Assembly (NCBI GenBank): GCA_009692665.1 | Contig: SHYT01000001.1 | Location: 124,001-188,000 of the forward strand | DNA length: 64,000 nucleotides | DNA from: Dehalococcoidia bacterium | Lineage (GTDB): Bacteria > Chloroflexota > Dehalococcoidia > Lucifugimonadales > SHYT01 | Direction of reading: 5' to 3' | Shown here: piece by piece, positions 19,452-29,467 of the stretch | How the letters are laid out: each line of letters starts with the position of its first letter | How positions within the stretch are numbered: the stretch's first letter is position 1 | Notes under the pieces: generated by a model | The model's database searches: none | Told to the model about the DNA's origin: nothing | Seen by the model: only the letters and a program-made list of their open reading frames with translations | Position numbers and translations under genes: made by a program

Positions 19452-19751
19452 TTATTTGCCGACAATTTTCGCCAAGATGTCCCGCTCACTGAGCAGCAAG
19501 AACTCCATTGAGTCCTCTTTCAACTCAGAGCCGGCGTACTTGGCGTAGAGCACCCGCTCGCCCGTCTTCAGGTCCATTGGAAGGCGCTTGCCCTCCTCAG
19601 TCAGGCGCCCCGGTCCAACCGCAACGACTTCGCCCTCTTGGGGCTTCTCTTTCGCGGTTTCGGGCAACACAAGACCGCTCTTGGTCACCTCTTCTGTGGA
19701 AAGTGGCTTGATAAGCACGCGGTCACCCAGTGGCTGGTACGTTCGTGGCAC
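19452..19751 (-). CDS. groS: Co-chaperonin GroES
   Basis: Heptameric lid of GroEL. The 99 residues include YQPLGDRVLIKPL at the N-terminus, the mobile-loop region around EEVTKSGLVLPETAKEKPQ, GEVVAVGPGR and VLYAKYAGSELK. Start is GTG 19751 with GAGGAGAG upstream. First gene of the groESL operon; a CIRCE operator lies 93 bases upstream. Confidence 0.97.
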   Translation of the reverse strand: MPRTYQPLGDRVLIKPLSTEEVTKSGLVLPETAKEKPQEGEVVAVGPGRLTEEGKRLPMDLKTGERVLYAKYAGSELKEDSMEFLLLSERDILAKIVGK

Positions 19752-19843
19752 TGTTTTTCTCCTCTCCTCTCGCTTACAAACACGTATACACGTGCCGTTG
19801 TGACATGGTTAGCAGTCAATAGGGTCGACTGCAAGTAGATAGG

Positions 19844-19870
19844 TTAGCACTCGCTGTCTGCGAGTGTCAA
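19844..19870 (-). promoter_or_regulatory. CIRCE element (HrcA operator) of groESL
   Basis: TTAGCACTC, nine bases, GAGTGTCAA. The left arm is a perfect CIRCE arm and the right arm differs from GAGTGCTAA only by two swapped bases. It is placed upstream of groES as in HrcA-regulated heat-shock operons. No hrcA gene is in the window. Confidence 0.85.
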
Positions 19871-19958
19871 GCATCGCAATGTCCGAAACCACGCCAGTGG
19901 AAGCCGTTCTGTAAGCTCCTTTGCGACCCGCAGCTTATGGCGACAGTACTCCCTGAGG

Positions 19959-20006
19959 TTCATGAGTAGGTCTCTTCCTGCTATACTAAGCGTTACGTTT
20001 GTAACG
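19959..20006 (+). promoter_or_regulatory. Probable promoter and operator-like repeat upstream of the speD-like gene
   Basis: TATACT at 19982-19987 is a good -10, with a weak TTCATG 17 bases upstream. Just downstream CGTTAC-GTTT-GTAACG (19991-20006) is a perfect six-base inverted repeat near the expected transcript start, about 34 bases before the ATG. Regulatory function is inferred. Confidence 0.4.
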
Positions 20007-20039
20007 AACGAATCCGCCAAGCGTTTTGGAGTTTAGGCC

Positions 20040-20444
20040 ATGCACCTTGCCTTGGACGGGTACACCCCGGAATACGAAAAGCTGAGGGACGCTTCCTTTG
20101 TGGAGCAGTTCCTGAACAATTTCCCAGCCTCTATTGGTATGACCAAAATTACCAAACCAATGGTAATGACGTACCATGCTCCCATCCAGAAGGACTGGGG
20201 TGTGACGGGCGTCGTCATAATTGCGGAAAGCCACATTAGCATCCACACGTTCCCGGAACGCAACTTGGTCTACCTGGACGTGTTCTCATGCATGCCATTC
20301 GATGCTGACCTGGTGCAGCGCCGCCTGACCGAGGCGTTCAACCTCACCCGCGCCGTGCCTTATCGCATGGAGCGCGGCTTGGAGCACTACAACGAGGAGT
20401 ACGCCCAGGAAGCCGCCAACGCGCGGATAACGCAGCGCGCGTAG
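20040..20444 (+). CDS. speD: AdoMet decarboxylase-like pyruvoyl enzyme, possibly arginine decarboxylase
   Basis: SpeD-family proenzymes cleave themselves at a Glu-Ser bond to form a pyruvoyl cofactor. The 134-residue protein has the cleavage site and active site AESHISIHTFPE and the cysteine motif DVFSC. It differs from classical SpeD in HTFPE (for HTWPE) and SCM (for TCG), and has a distinct N-terminal block (IGMTKITKPMV). It ends six bases before an agmatinase gene, with no spermidine synthase nearby. SpeD homologues with arginine or ornithine decarboxylase activity are known in bacteria and archaea, so an arginine-to-agmatine role is a strong alternative to AdoMet decarboxylation. Confidence 0.85.
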   Translation: MHLALDGYTPEYEKLRDASFVEQFLNNFPASIGMTKITKPMVMTYHAPIQKDWGVTGVVIIAESHISIHTFPERNLVYLDVFSCMPFDADLVQRRLTEAFNLTRAVPYRMERGLEHYNEEYAQEAANARITQRA

Positions 20445-20450
20445 CGTTCG

Positions 20451-21353
20451 ATGACGTCTCCCCGGCTCCCACCCGAGGTTTTCACCCCCTCCAACTTCCT
20501 GGCGCTTGAGCCTGACCAGTCCTCATTCGATACCTCCCGCGTCGTGCTGCTTCCCGTCCCGTACGATAGCGCCAGCTCCTTCCGCAGCGGCGCCCGAGAA
20601 GGCCCTCGCGCCATCATCGAAGCGTCCCGCCACCTGGAGGATTTTGACGACGAGCTGAAGCTGGAGCCATGCACCGCAGGTATCCACACGTTGCCCGAAT
20701 TGGAAATGCACGCGGGCAGCCCCAAGGCCATGTCCCAGCGCGTCACGCGTGTGATTACCCCGCTCGCTGACGCCGGCAAGCTCGTCGGCACCCTTGGCGG
20801 CGACCACTCGTTAACCGCGGGGGCAGCAGAAGCCTTCCGCCGCAAATACCCAGACCTCTCCGTGCTCTACCTGGACGCCCACGCAGACCTCCGCGACAGT
20901 TACCAGGGCAGTCGGTACAGCCACGCCTGCTCCGCCCGCCGCATTCATGAACACTCTCCGCTCGTGCTTGCAGGCCAGCGCAGCCTGTGTACAGAAGAGT
21001 GGGAGTATATCCAGGCGCGGCGCATCCCCTTCTACCCGTGGACAGAGCCACAAAATATTGAAACCGCGGCGAAGGCCATACGCCAACGCCTCTCCCAGCA
21101 CGTTTATATAAGCATAGACCTGGACGTACTGGACCCGGCGCTGATGCCAGCGGTCGGAACGCCGGAACCGGGCGGCATGACGTGGCACGAAATGCTGACC
21201 ATACTGCGCACCGTTGCCGCCAGCAAGACTATCGTCGGCTTTGATGTGATGGAGCTTGCGCCCTGGGCGGGCCCACCCGCATGTGCGTATACAGCCGCCA
21301 AGCTAGTGTATAAGCTCATTGGGTACGCTCTCTTCGGGAAGCCCGCGAGGTAA
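20451..21353 (+). CDS. speB: Agmatinase (ureohydrolase family)
   Basis: Manganese enzyme that hydrolyses agmatine to putrescine and urea. The 300-residue protein has the binuclear metal motifs in order: GGDHSLTAG, DAHADLRD and the closing SIDLDVLDPALMPAVGTPEPGG. The start is six bases after the speD-like stop and has no clear ribosome site of its own, which suggests coupled translation. Other ureohydrolases (arginase, guanidinobutyrase) share these motifs, so the exact substrate is inferred from context. Confidence 0.9.
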   Translation: MTSPRLPPEVFTPSNFLALEPDQSSFDTSRVVLLPVPYDSASSFRSGAREGPRAIIEASRHLEDFDDELKLEPCTAGIHTLPELEMHAGSPKAMSQRVTRVITPLADAGKLVGTLGGDHSLTAGAAEAFRRKYPDLSVLYLDAHADLRDSYQGSRYSHACSARRIHEHSPLVLAGQRSLCTEEWEYIQARRIPFYPWTEPQNIETAAKAIRQRLSQHVYISIDLDVLDPALMPAVGTPEPGGMTWHEMLTILRTVAASKTIVGFDVMELAPWAGPPACAYTAAKLVYKLIGYALFGKPAR

Positions 21354-21381
21354 CGTTGCCATTGCGGATGCGAGGTGTAGG

Positions 21382-22523
21382 GTGGGGTTCGGTCCAGCAA
21401 TTCAAATCGCCAAAATCTTTGGCATCCCTATCAAGATCAGCTTAAGCTGGCTAGTCATCCTCGCCCTCGTCACCTTCTCTCTTGAACAGGAGCTTAACTT
21501 CTTCTACCCGCGCTGGTCATTCCTGGAGGTCTGGAGTACCGCCGCTGCCGCCGCCGTCCTCTTCTTCGCATCCGTCATCACCCACGAGTTGAGCCACAGC
21601 CTGCTCGCTATCCGCAAAGGTATTCCTGTGCACGGCATCACCCTCTTCATCCTGGGTGGTGTCTCTCAGCTTGACCACGAGGCCCCAAACCCCCTCTCAG
21701 AGTTCCTGGTCGCCATCGTTGGCCCCCTCTCCAGCCTGCTGCTGAGCGCACTCTTCTTTGGACTGATGCTGCTTGTAAAGCCGCTGAACGCCCACGCCGA
21801 AGCACTCTTCCTCATTCTCACCCAGACCAATCTGGTGCTCGGCCTCTTCAACTTCGCGCCCGCATTCCCGCTGGACGGCGGCCGCGTGCTCCGTGCAGCA
21901 CTCTGGCACTTCACCCGCAGTCGTCGCCGGGCCACCACCATTGCCGGACGCATCAGCCAGGGCTTTGCCGTGCTCATGATAGGTGCAGGCCTGTTTTACG
22001 GGACTGTCTTCTCCGATGGCTCGCTGCTGTCCGGATTGTGGCTCGTGCTCATTGGCTGGTTCTTGTTCACAACCGCATCGCAGAGCATGCGCCAAGAGCA
22101 TGTGCAAGACGAGCTGTCCTCTCTCCACGCCCGCGATATCGTCGCTGCGAACGTGCCCGTACTTGCCGAGCAGGATACCGTGCAGAGCGCCGCCGCCGCA
22201 CTGCTACGCTCCCATACTCCCTTTATCCTGTTGCAGACCAGGGCGTCGTCACCAGCCTGCTGCTCCCCTCCACCATCCGCAAGCTTCCACGCACCGTGTG
22301 GAGCGCTGCTCAAGTCAGCCCCCTGGCAGTGGCCATCTCTCGATTGCCCACCGTCGCGCCAGACGCGCCTGCATCCCGGGTGGTGGAGCTGCTCGCAGAA
22401 ACCAACGCTACCACCATTGTCGTCTCCGACCAGTCTGCATTCCACGGAATTGCCACGCAAGAAAGCATCCGCTCCGTCCTCCGCCAGCTCCAGCAGCTGG
22501 GCCTCCACCGCAACTCCAGCTAA
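21382..22523 (+). CDS. M50 site-2-type protease with CBS domains, frameshifted
   Basis: Intramembrane zinc metalloprotease of the CBS-linked SREBP site-2 family. From GTG 21382 (GAGGTG upstream), HELSHS gives the zinc motif at H68, E69 and H72. NFAPAFPLDGGRVLRA near residue 155 supplies the third ligand. The CBS region starts at HARDIVAANVPVL and is lost in frame after HTPFIL; the family continuation (PVADQGVVTSLL to RNSS) resumes in another frame and ends at 22523. One missing C near 22226-22229 would restore a protein of about 380 residues. It lies 28 bases after agmatinase. Confidence 0.85.
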
Positions 22524-22986
22524 CCAACTGTCTCCACACCCCCAGACTCCACAGGAACAAACATCGGAAGCGATGCCATAGACGGATTGATATGGTTTGG
22601 CTTGACGGCTTTCGCTGCACCTGCGCTTGGGGATTACGGGAATGTATGTATTGTGTCGCAACTGGGCTGCATAGGCCTACATAGTCGGCTCGTCGCGAAA
22701 TACTCTGTGGGAGTGCGAGTGCTTTATGTAAAGGGTTTTGGCGAGGTATTAAGCAGTCATAGCGCCTCCGTGTGTCATGGTGCCACCATGAGGCGTGTGA
22801 AGCTATGGTTGGATGACACAAACGCGTAGCGCAGTATTCCATCATCACCCCTCCCCAGCGCGCCCCTGATTGCCACTCTACATTCTCGCGAGCCGTCTCC
22901 ATACCGAGCCATCAGGCCATCATGCTATAATTCATGCACACGGCGATATCCGCGTCATTACTGCAACGTCTCTAGGGAGGAAATTG
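22524..22986. other. Intergenic region with a folded element at 22763-22820
   Basis: No convincing gene in 463 bases. A nested dyad is present: CGCCTC (22763) with GAGGCG (22790), enclosing CATGGTG-C-CACCATG, and TGTGTCAT (22771) with ATGACACA (22813). It could be a terminator for the protease gene or a structured leader; there is no T-run. A good AGGGAGGAAA ribosome site for the next gene lies at the end of this stretch. Confidence 0.35.
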
Positions 22987-24186
<1,200 letters not shown>

Positions 24187-24204
24187 GCGCGTGGCGCATC
24201 TAAT

Positions 24205-24813
24205 GTGAAAGGTTGTCTTGCTTTGCGTCTCCTATGCCAACAAGGAATCACAAAAGTTTCTCCACATCACGCGGTATCAAGGTTTACGGTACTGCTGGTG
24301 ACGATGCTCGTTACGCTTATGGGGCTCACCGTATTTGCTTGTATCATTCCCGTTGAACGCGGCAAGCTCGTTGAGGGCCGCTCCCTTACTGTGGGCGTCA
24401 CCCAGGTCAGAAAAGTGTCGGAAGTATTCTATGAAGACCAGGGCCAGCACTTCGTAATCCGCCCCCGCGACCCGGAGAAGAATACACTCGCTCTCACCAG
24501 CATTAGCATCGCCAACTATCGCTCCGCCCGCGTCCTCATGAGCATTGATAGCGCCGCTGCCTACGTTGACGACCAGCAGAACAGGCAGTACCCCGTCATC
24601 AACCCCTTTGGCACACAGCGTGAAAAGTTGGACCAGCCCGGCAAAGATGAACCTCTGTATGTACCCTTCCTTTGGGGTACTATTGGGCTTGATCTGAACA
24701 CCCAGATCACCGGGTGGATGGTCTTTGAAGTCCCTAAGGCCACGGAAGTACAGCGCTTTGGATGGCAGCAGGGCGAAAACATTGTCGTCAGGTTCTGCAA
24801 GGAACCTTGCTAG
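24205..24813 (+). CDS. Secreted or lipid-anchored hypothetical protein
   Basis: Unrecognised family. A likely start is ATG 24304, giving 169 residues that open with a hydrophobic signal (MLVTLMGLTVFACIIP) whose cysteine could be a lipobox. The mature part is beta-rich, with SISIANYRSARVLMSIDS and WMVFEVPKATEVQRFGW. This resembles the immunoglobulin-like DUF4352 proteins, in which a similar W-x-V-F-x-V-P strand occurs near the end, but the match is weak. It stands alone between iscS-like and ABC genes. Confidence 0.6.
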   Translation: MKGCLALRLLCQQGITKVSPHHAVSRFTVLLVTMLVTLMGLTVFACIIPVERGKLVEGRSLTVGVTQVRKVSEVFYEDQGQHFVIRPRDPEKNTLALTSISIANYRSARVLMSIDSAAAYVDDQQNRQYPVINPFGTQREKLDQPGKDEPLYVPFLWGTIGLDLNTQITGWMVFEVPKATEVQRFGWQQGENIVVRFCKEPC

Positions 24814-24940
24814 GCACTCGCGTACGGAGATATTTTGTTGCTCAGTCGCTACCTATCGTCGGAGGCGAACCAGGGCCGTGTGTTAGAATCACGGGTCAAC
24901 GCAAACGCTGCGAGCGGATTCTGGGCTGTGCGGAGGCGCT

Positions 24941-25906
24941 ATGGCTATTCAGCCTGAACGAGAAGTAATGATTGAGGCTCAAGGCCTCACGAAGTATTAC
25001 GGTGACTTCATGGGCGTTGAGAACCTTAACTTCAAGGTGATGAAGGGCGAAGTTGTGGGCCTGCTGGGGCCGAATGGTTCCGGCAAGACAACGACGATGC
25101 GGATGCTGACCGGCTTCATGCCCCCTTCCAGCGGCACCATCAAAATCGCGGGCCATGATATGCAGGCGGAGTCACTTGAGGGACGGAGGGCCATTGGCTA
25201 CCTGCCTGAGACTGTGCCGCTCTACACTGACATGACCGTAGAAGACTACCTGGGATTCATGGGTGTTATGCGCGGCATGAGCGCGGACCGCATCAAGCGG
25301 CGCTTGGGCGAGGTCATTGAGCTCACCAAGCTCGGCGCGTACCAGCACAGCCACATAGCCAAGCTGTCCAAAGGCTACCGCCAGCGCGTCGGCATCGCCC
25401 AGGCCATCATGCACGAGCCACAAGTGCTCATTATGGACGAGCCAACAGTAGGTATCGACCCCATTCAGGTAGTGGAGACCCGCCAGCTCATTAAGACGCT
25501 TGGTGAGGAGCACACGATTTTGCTCAGCACCCACATCCTGCCGGAAGTGAGCATGGTCTGCGAGCGCGTGCTCATCATCCACGAGGGGCAGTTGGTGGCT
25601 GAAGACACGCCCAGCAATCTGGCCCATCGCCTGCGTGCAAGCGACCGTGTGGAAGTAGAAGTCCGCGGCCCGTCCGGCGAGGTCACTACAGCCCTGCGCA
25701 CTATCCAGGGCGTCACGAACGTGACGCGCACCGGAGGCGGCGACCTTGCCACCTACATGGTTGAGTTCCGCAGCGATGTTGACCCACGGGAGCAAATTGG
25801 CAAGCTCGTCATCACCAAGGGCTGGGGACTGCGCAAAATGAACCCGCTGGCCATGAGCCTTGAGGAAATCTTCCTGCGGCTAACCGTTCGTGAGGAGGGA
25901 ATCTAG
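24941..25906 (+). CDS. GldA-like ABC transporter ATPase
   Basis: ATP-binding subunit of a GldA/NosF-type ABC system. The 321 residues have Walker A GPNGSGKT, signature LSKGYRQRVGIAQAI (the LSKGYRQR form typical of GldA-like ATPases), Walker B VLIMDEPTVGID and ILLSTHILPEV. A C-terminal domain of about 90 residues follows. First of four co-directional genes with the permease, GldG-like and DUF4340-like proteins. Alternative start: ATG 24968 (MIEAQGLTKYY). Confidence 0.92.
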   Translation: MAIQPEREVMIEAQGLTKYYGDFMGVENLNFKVMKGEVVGLLGPNGSGKTTTMRMLTGFMPPSSGTIKIAGHDMQAESLEGRRAIGYLPETVPLYTDMTVEDYLGFMGVMRGMSADRIKRRLGEVIELTKLGAYQHSHIAKLSKGYRQRVGIAQAIMHEPQVLIMDEPTVGIDPIQVVETRQLIKTLGEEHTILLSTHILPEVSMVCERVLIIHEGQLVAEDTPSNLAHRLRASDRVEVEVRGPSGEVTTALRTIQGVTNVTRTGGGDLATYMVEFRSDVDPREQIGKLVITKGWGLRKMNPLAMSLEEIFLRLTVREEGI

Positions 25907-25907
25907 C

Positions 25908-26624
25908 GTGCTCAGAAATACCCTGGCCATCACGTGGAAAGAGACAAAAACGTATTTCTCATCGCCGTACGCCTTCATTATTGCAGGCGTTTTCCTGGCA
26001 CTGACCGGATACTTCTTTGTGCAGAGTATCAGTGGGCCGCTGCCGGAGGCATCCATTCGCAACTGGGCCTTGGGATCCACAATCATTTTCGTGCTCTGGT
26101 CCCCGGTCCTGACTATGCGCCTCTTGGCGGAAGAGCAGAAACTTGGAACGCTGGAATTGCTGATGACCGCACCGGTTCGCGATTCAGAGATTGTGATGGG
26201 CAAGTACCTGGCGGCGCTTCTCGTTCTCTTGAGCACGATGGTGCTCACGCTCTTCTACGTCGGCATGTTGATGTTTTTCGGTGACCCAGATCTTGCTCCA
26301 ATCTTTGTGGGCTATCTGGGACTGCTCCTCTACGGCGCGGCAACGCTCGCGGTGGGGTTGCTAGCCTCTTCCTTCTCGCCCAACCAGATTGTGAGCGCTG
26401 TGGTGGGTTTTGGCGTGCTGCTTCTGCTGACGCTCATTGCGCAAGCGGCGCCACTGACGCAAGGCCTTACCTCGCAACTCCTGCAACAGATTTCTCTGAC
26501 GGACCACTTTCTTGACTTTGCAAGAGGCATCATAGACAGCCACAACATCGTGTACTTTGTCGTTTTTACCGCGCTCATGCTGTTCCTGACTTCTCGAAAC
26601 CTTGAGTCGCGGCGGTGGAGGTAG
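25908..26624 (+). CDS. GldF-like ABC-2 permease
   Basis: Six-segment membrane subunit of the preceding ATPase. The 238 residues from GTG 25908 (GAGGAGG upstream) include SSPYAFIIAGVFLALTGYFF, the conserved loop LRLLAEEQKLGTLELLMT-like segment (MRLLAEEQKLGTLELL), and VRDSEIVMGKYLAAL, a pattern shared by GldF and NosY. The start is one base after the ATPase stop. Substrate unknown. Confidence 0.9.
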   Translation: MLRNTLAITWKETKTYFSSPYAFIIAGVFLALTGYFFVQSISGPLPEASIRNWALGSTIIFVLWSPVLTMRLLAEEQKLGTLELLMTAPVRDSEIVMGKYLAALLVLLSTMVLTLFYVGMLMFFGDPDLAPIFVGYLGLLLYGAATLAVGLLASSFSPNQIVSAVVGFGVLLLLTLIAQAAPLTQGLTSQLLQQISLTDHFLDFARGIIDSHNIVYFVVFTALMLFLTSRNLESRRWR

Positions 26625-26625
26625 C

Positions 26626-28290
26626 ATGGCGCGCGAACGCACCACAACCGAATCCGCTCCTGGAGCGGGACCTCTGGGCCGCATCCAGCGCACACTCCGA
26701 GACATTGCTATTGTGCTTGCCATCATCGGCGGCGTTGGTGTCGTTGGCGGTTTCGGCATCTTCATCGCCATACCGGAACTCCGGCGCTTCGCGGTGTACA
26801 CCATGGCCGTTGGCGCTATCTTCCTGCTGCTGGCAGTCGCCTCGTCCTTTGTACAGGTGCGGAGTGCGCTCGTTGGCCGCCGTGGCCGGTACACTACCAA
26901 CGCCATCGTCATCATTGCTTTGTTCATAGCCATCACTGTGCTGATCAGCCTGATCAGCTTCCTGAACCCCAAACGGTTAGATTTGACTGCTACCAAGCAA
27001 TTCACACTCGCGCCGCAAACGGTGAAAGTCCTCGGCGAACTTAAGGAACCCGTCAAAGCAATCGCATTCTTCATCCCAAATGCAGAAAGCCAAATTGCTG
27101 ATAGGCAGCGCACAGATGACTTCTTCTTTGAATTCAGCCGCCGCGCCAAAACCAAGTTCACCTACCGCTTCGTAGACCCGGAAGCTGACCCGTCCACTGC
27201 AAAGCTATACAACATCAGCAACTACCCCAGCATCGTTTTTGAGGGGCAGGAGTCAAAGCGCCGGCAGCTTATTGCGGTACCGCCGGTCACAGAACAGGAT
27301 CTGACCAGCGCTCTTATTACCGTTACCGATCCAGCCAAGCAGAAGGTGGTGTACTTCCTAACCGGTCATGGCGAGAAAGACTCTGCGGACACCACAGAAG
27401 GGAATTTCGCCTTCGGAGTTGCCAGCCGTGGCATCCTGGGGGACAACTATCAGATCAGGACTGTCAACCTCTTTAAAGAGAAGAAGATGCCTGGTGACGT
27501 CGCGCTCCTCGTCATTGCAGGCCCGGTGAGGGATCTCTTGACTGACGAGGTTCCGCTCTTATCTGACTGGCTTAAAAATGGTGGCCGGGCCATCTTCCTG
27601 ATGGACCCCAATCCGCCCGAAAGTTTCACGCAAGTCCTGGCCCAGTGGGGCGTGCGGCTCCCTGCAGGGGCTGTAGTAGACCTTGCAAGTTCTGTATCCG
27701 GTGACCCGCGCACCATCCTGGTGCAACGCGGGGAATACGGTTCGTCGCCAATCACCACGCCGCTAGACGCCACCTTCTATCCACTGGCTACCGCGGTATC
27801 GAAGCTCGATGAATATAAGAAGGATCCGCGAAAGCAGCCACCCTGGGTTCGGTACACGCCGGTCATCTTGGCCTCGCCTACGAGTTGGGTCACAACCGAC
27901 CCGGAGCGAAACACCTTTAACCCGGCAAAGGATACGCAAGGGCCGCTTATTCTTGGAATGATCGTGGAGGCGACATCCACCATCGATGTTGAACCGCCTC
28001 AGCCCAGCCAAAACGATACGCAGAAGGTCACGCGCCTGGTCATTATTGGCGATTCGGACTTTGCATCAAACAAGTACTTCCACGCCTACAACAATGGAGA
28101 CCTGCTGGTCAACGCGGTGAACTGGCTGGCGCAAGACTATTCGCTCATCTCCATTCGTCCCAAGCCCACTGTGTTTCGTCAGCTCGTGCTGACCCGGCAA
28201 GAATTTGGGTTTATTAGGTATTCCATTTGGTTCTTCCTGCCGTCAATCGTGGCTCTTGGCGCACTGGTTGCCTGGTGGCGGCGCCGGTAA
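26626..28290 (+). CDS. GldG-like ABC auxiliary membrane protein
   Basis: Family with a large extracytoplasmic ABC-auxiliary domain. From ATG 26626 (GGTGGAGG upstream) it has 554 residues: two N-terminal membrane segments (about 30-55 and 60-80), a third near 95-115, then a domain opening with RLDLTATKQFTLAPQTVKVL, the GldG hallmark, with VVYFLTGHGEKD and a late VIIGDSDFASN. It ends in one membrane helix and an RRR stop-transfer signal. Starts one base after the permease stop. Despite the Gld name, such proteins occur in non-gliding bacteria. Confidence 0.9.
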   Translation: MARERTTTESAPGAGPLGRIQRTLRDIAIVLAIIGGVGVVGGFGIFIAIPELRRFAVYTMAVGAIFLLLAVASSFVQVRSALVGRRGRYTTNAIVIIALFIAITVLISLISFLNPKRLDLTATKQFTLAPQTVKVLGELKEPVKAIAFFIPNAESQIADRQRTDDFFFEFSRRAKTKFTYRFVDPEADPSTAKLYNISNYPSIVFEGQESKRRQLIAVPPVTEQDLTSALITVTDPAKQKVVYFLTGHGEKDSADTTEGNFAFGVASRGILGDNYQIRTVNLFKEKKMPGDVALLVIAGPVRDLLTDEVPLLSDWLKNGGRAIFLMDPNPPESFTQVLAQWGVRLPAGAVVDLASSVSGDPRTILVQRGEYGSSPITTPLDATFYPLATAVSKLDEYKKDPRKQPPWVRYTPVILASPTSWVTTDPERNTFNPAKDTQGPLILGMIVEATSTIDVEPPQPSQNDTQKVTRLVIIGDSDFASNKYFHAYNNGDLLVNAVNWLAQDYSLISIRPKPTVFRQLVLTRQEFGFIRYSIWFFLPSIVALGALVAWWRRR

Positions 28291-28393
28291 GCTTGTTGAA
28301 CCTTGCTTTCCCAAAGTGCGTAGGTGTTAATGGAAGTGCCGGTGGCTACGTACCTACCAGCACAATACAAATCCAAAGTGAGCGTGCAACGCC

Positions 28394-29401
28394 ATGAGTA
28401 TCCGCACTACCTTCGTACTCCTCATGTTCCTCAGCGTGGTGGCTGGCTATTTCATGCTGGCCAACTTCCGTAGCTCGGCCTCTACTGAGCCGACCACGCC
28501 CTGGTTCTATACCACCAACATGGATGACATTCGCAGCATCCGCTTCACCACAAGCGATAACAAGGCCATTGGCTTCTTGCAAGACCAGGACAAGGCCTGG
28601 AGGTTTGATGACCAGTTTTCGATGCAGGTGGACTACGCGCGATGGGGCGGTGTCACGCTCCTGCTGAGCGGGCCCCGGTCGCGCCGCGCCCTCTTCCCCA
28701 AGGTGGAGGACCCGGAACAGTTTGGCCTGAACCAACTTTTCTTGAAAATCGACGTCACACTCACCGGCAATCGTAACGTGACTGTTGGCCTTGGAGACAA
28801 AACCCCTGACCAGCTTAACTACTATATTGTTCAGGAAGGAAATCCCGCCCTGTATCTTATTGACGGCACATGGGGCGATGTCTTAGCCAGACTCACATCT
28901 GAACCGCCGTTTCCCGCCTGGTACTACAAAATTGATCCAACAAAAGTGCTGTTCTTGAAAGTCACCCATCAGGGCCAGGACCAGTCATTCCGGCTTGAGC
29001 GCTTCCTTGGGGAGGGCGATGTCTGGCGGTTCGTAGGCGCAGATGGCGATGTGGTGGACAGCACGCGCTGGAACAAAGAAATCAAGCCCGGCCTTGGAGG
29101 TCCATCAACCTTCACACTCGTGAAGAAGGGCGTTGATGGCCGGGCGAAGTACGGCTTGGATGCCTCAAAAAGTTCCATCAATGTCGAATATCAGCCTCCC
29201 AATGAGCCGGACCAAGAGGACCCTGACGCTGAACTCCGTCGGACTATCGATTTGCGCATCGGAAGCCTCACTCCAGATGGCAAAATGTACTATGCACAGC
29301 CTAGTGGGCAGGACTACGTGGTATCCGTCGATAAGGATTGGGTGGACAACTTCACCAAGCTAGTCACCACCCCGCCCGTCAAACCAGCCGGCGCAAAATA
29401 G
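28394..29401 (+). CDS. DUF4340-type membrane-anchored protein
   Basis: 335 residues: an N-terminal membrane anchor (TTFVLLMFLSVVAGYFML), then an extracellular beta-rich region containing DIRSIRFTTSD, WRFDDQFSMQVD and the repeated motif VTVGLGDKTPDQLNYYIV. DUF4340 proteins regularly follow GldG-like genes, as here (103 bases later), so it is probably part of the same envelope complex. Function unknown. Confidence 0.8.
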   Translation: MSIRTTFVLLMFLSVVAGYFMLANFRSSASTEPTTPWFYTTNMDDIRSIRFTTSDNKAIGFLQDQDKAWRFDDQFSMQVDYARWGGVTLLLSGPRSRRALFPKVEDPEQFGLNQLFLKIDVTLTGNRNVTVGLGDKTPDQLNYYIVQEGNPALYLIDGTWGDVLARLTSEPPFPAWYYKIDPTKVLFLKVTHQGQDQSFRLERFLGEGDVWRFVGADGDVVDSTRWNKEIKPGLGGPSTFTLVKKGVDGRAKYGLDASKSSINVEYQPPNEPDQEDPDAELRRTIDLRIGSLTPDGKMYYAQPSGQDYVVSVDKDWVDNFTKLVTTPPVKPAGAK

Positions 29402-29467
29402 CCCTGATAGCTCAACCACGCACGCGCCGCCTCTCCTAGTGGGAAGTGGCATGGTACGCTTTTCAGC

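Noticed and set aside
22587-22829. 80-codon open frame upstream of the cysteine desulfurase
   Set aside because: No ribosome site and no resemblance to known proteins, and it covers the folded element at 22763-22820.
26361-27161. 266-codon open frame on the minus strand
   Set aside because: Antisense to the GldF/GldG-like genes; no recognisable domain.
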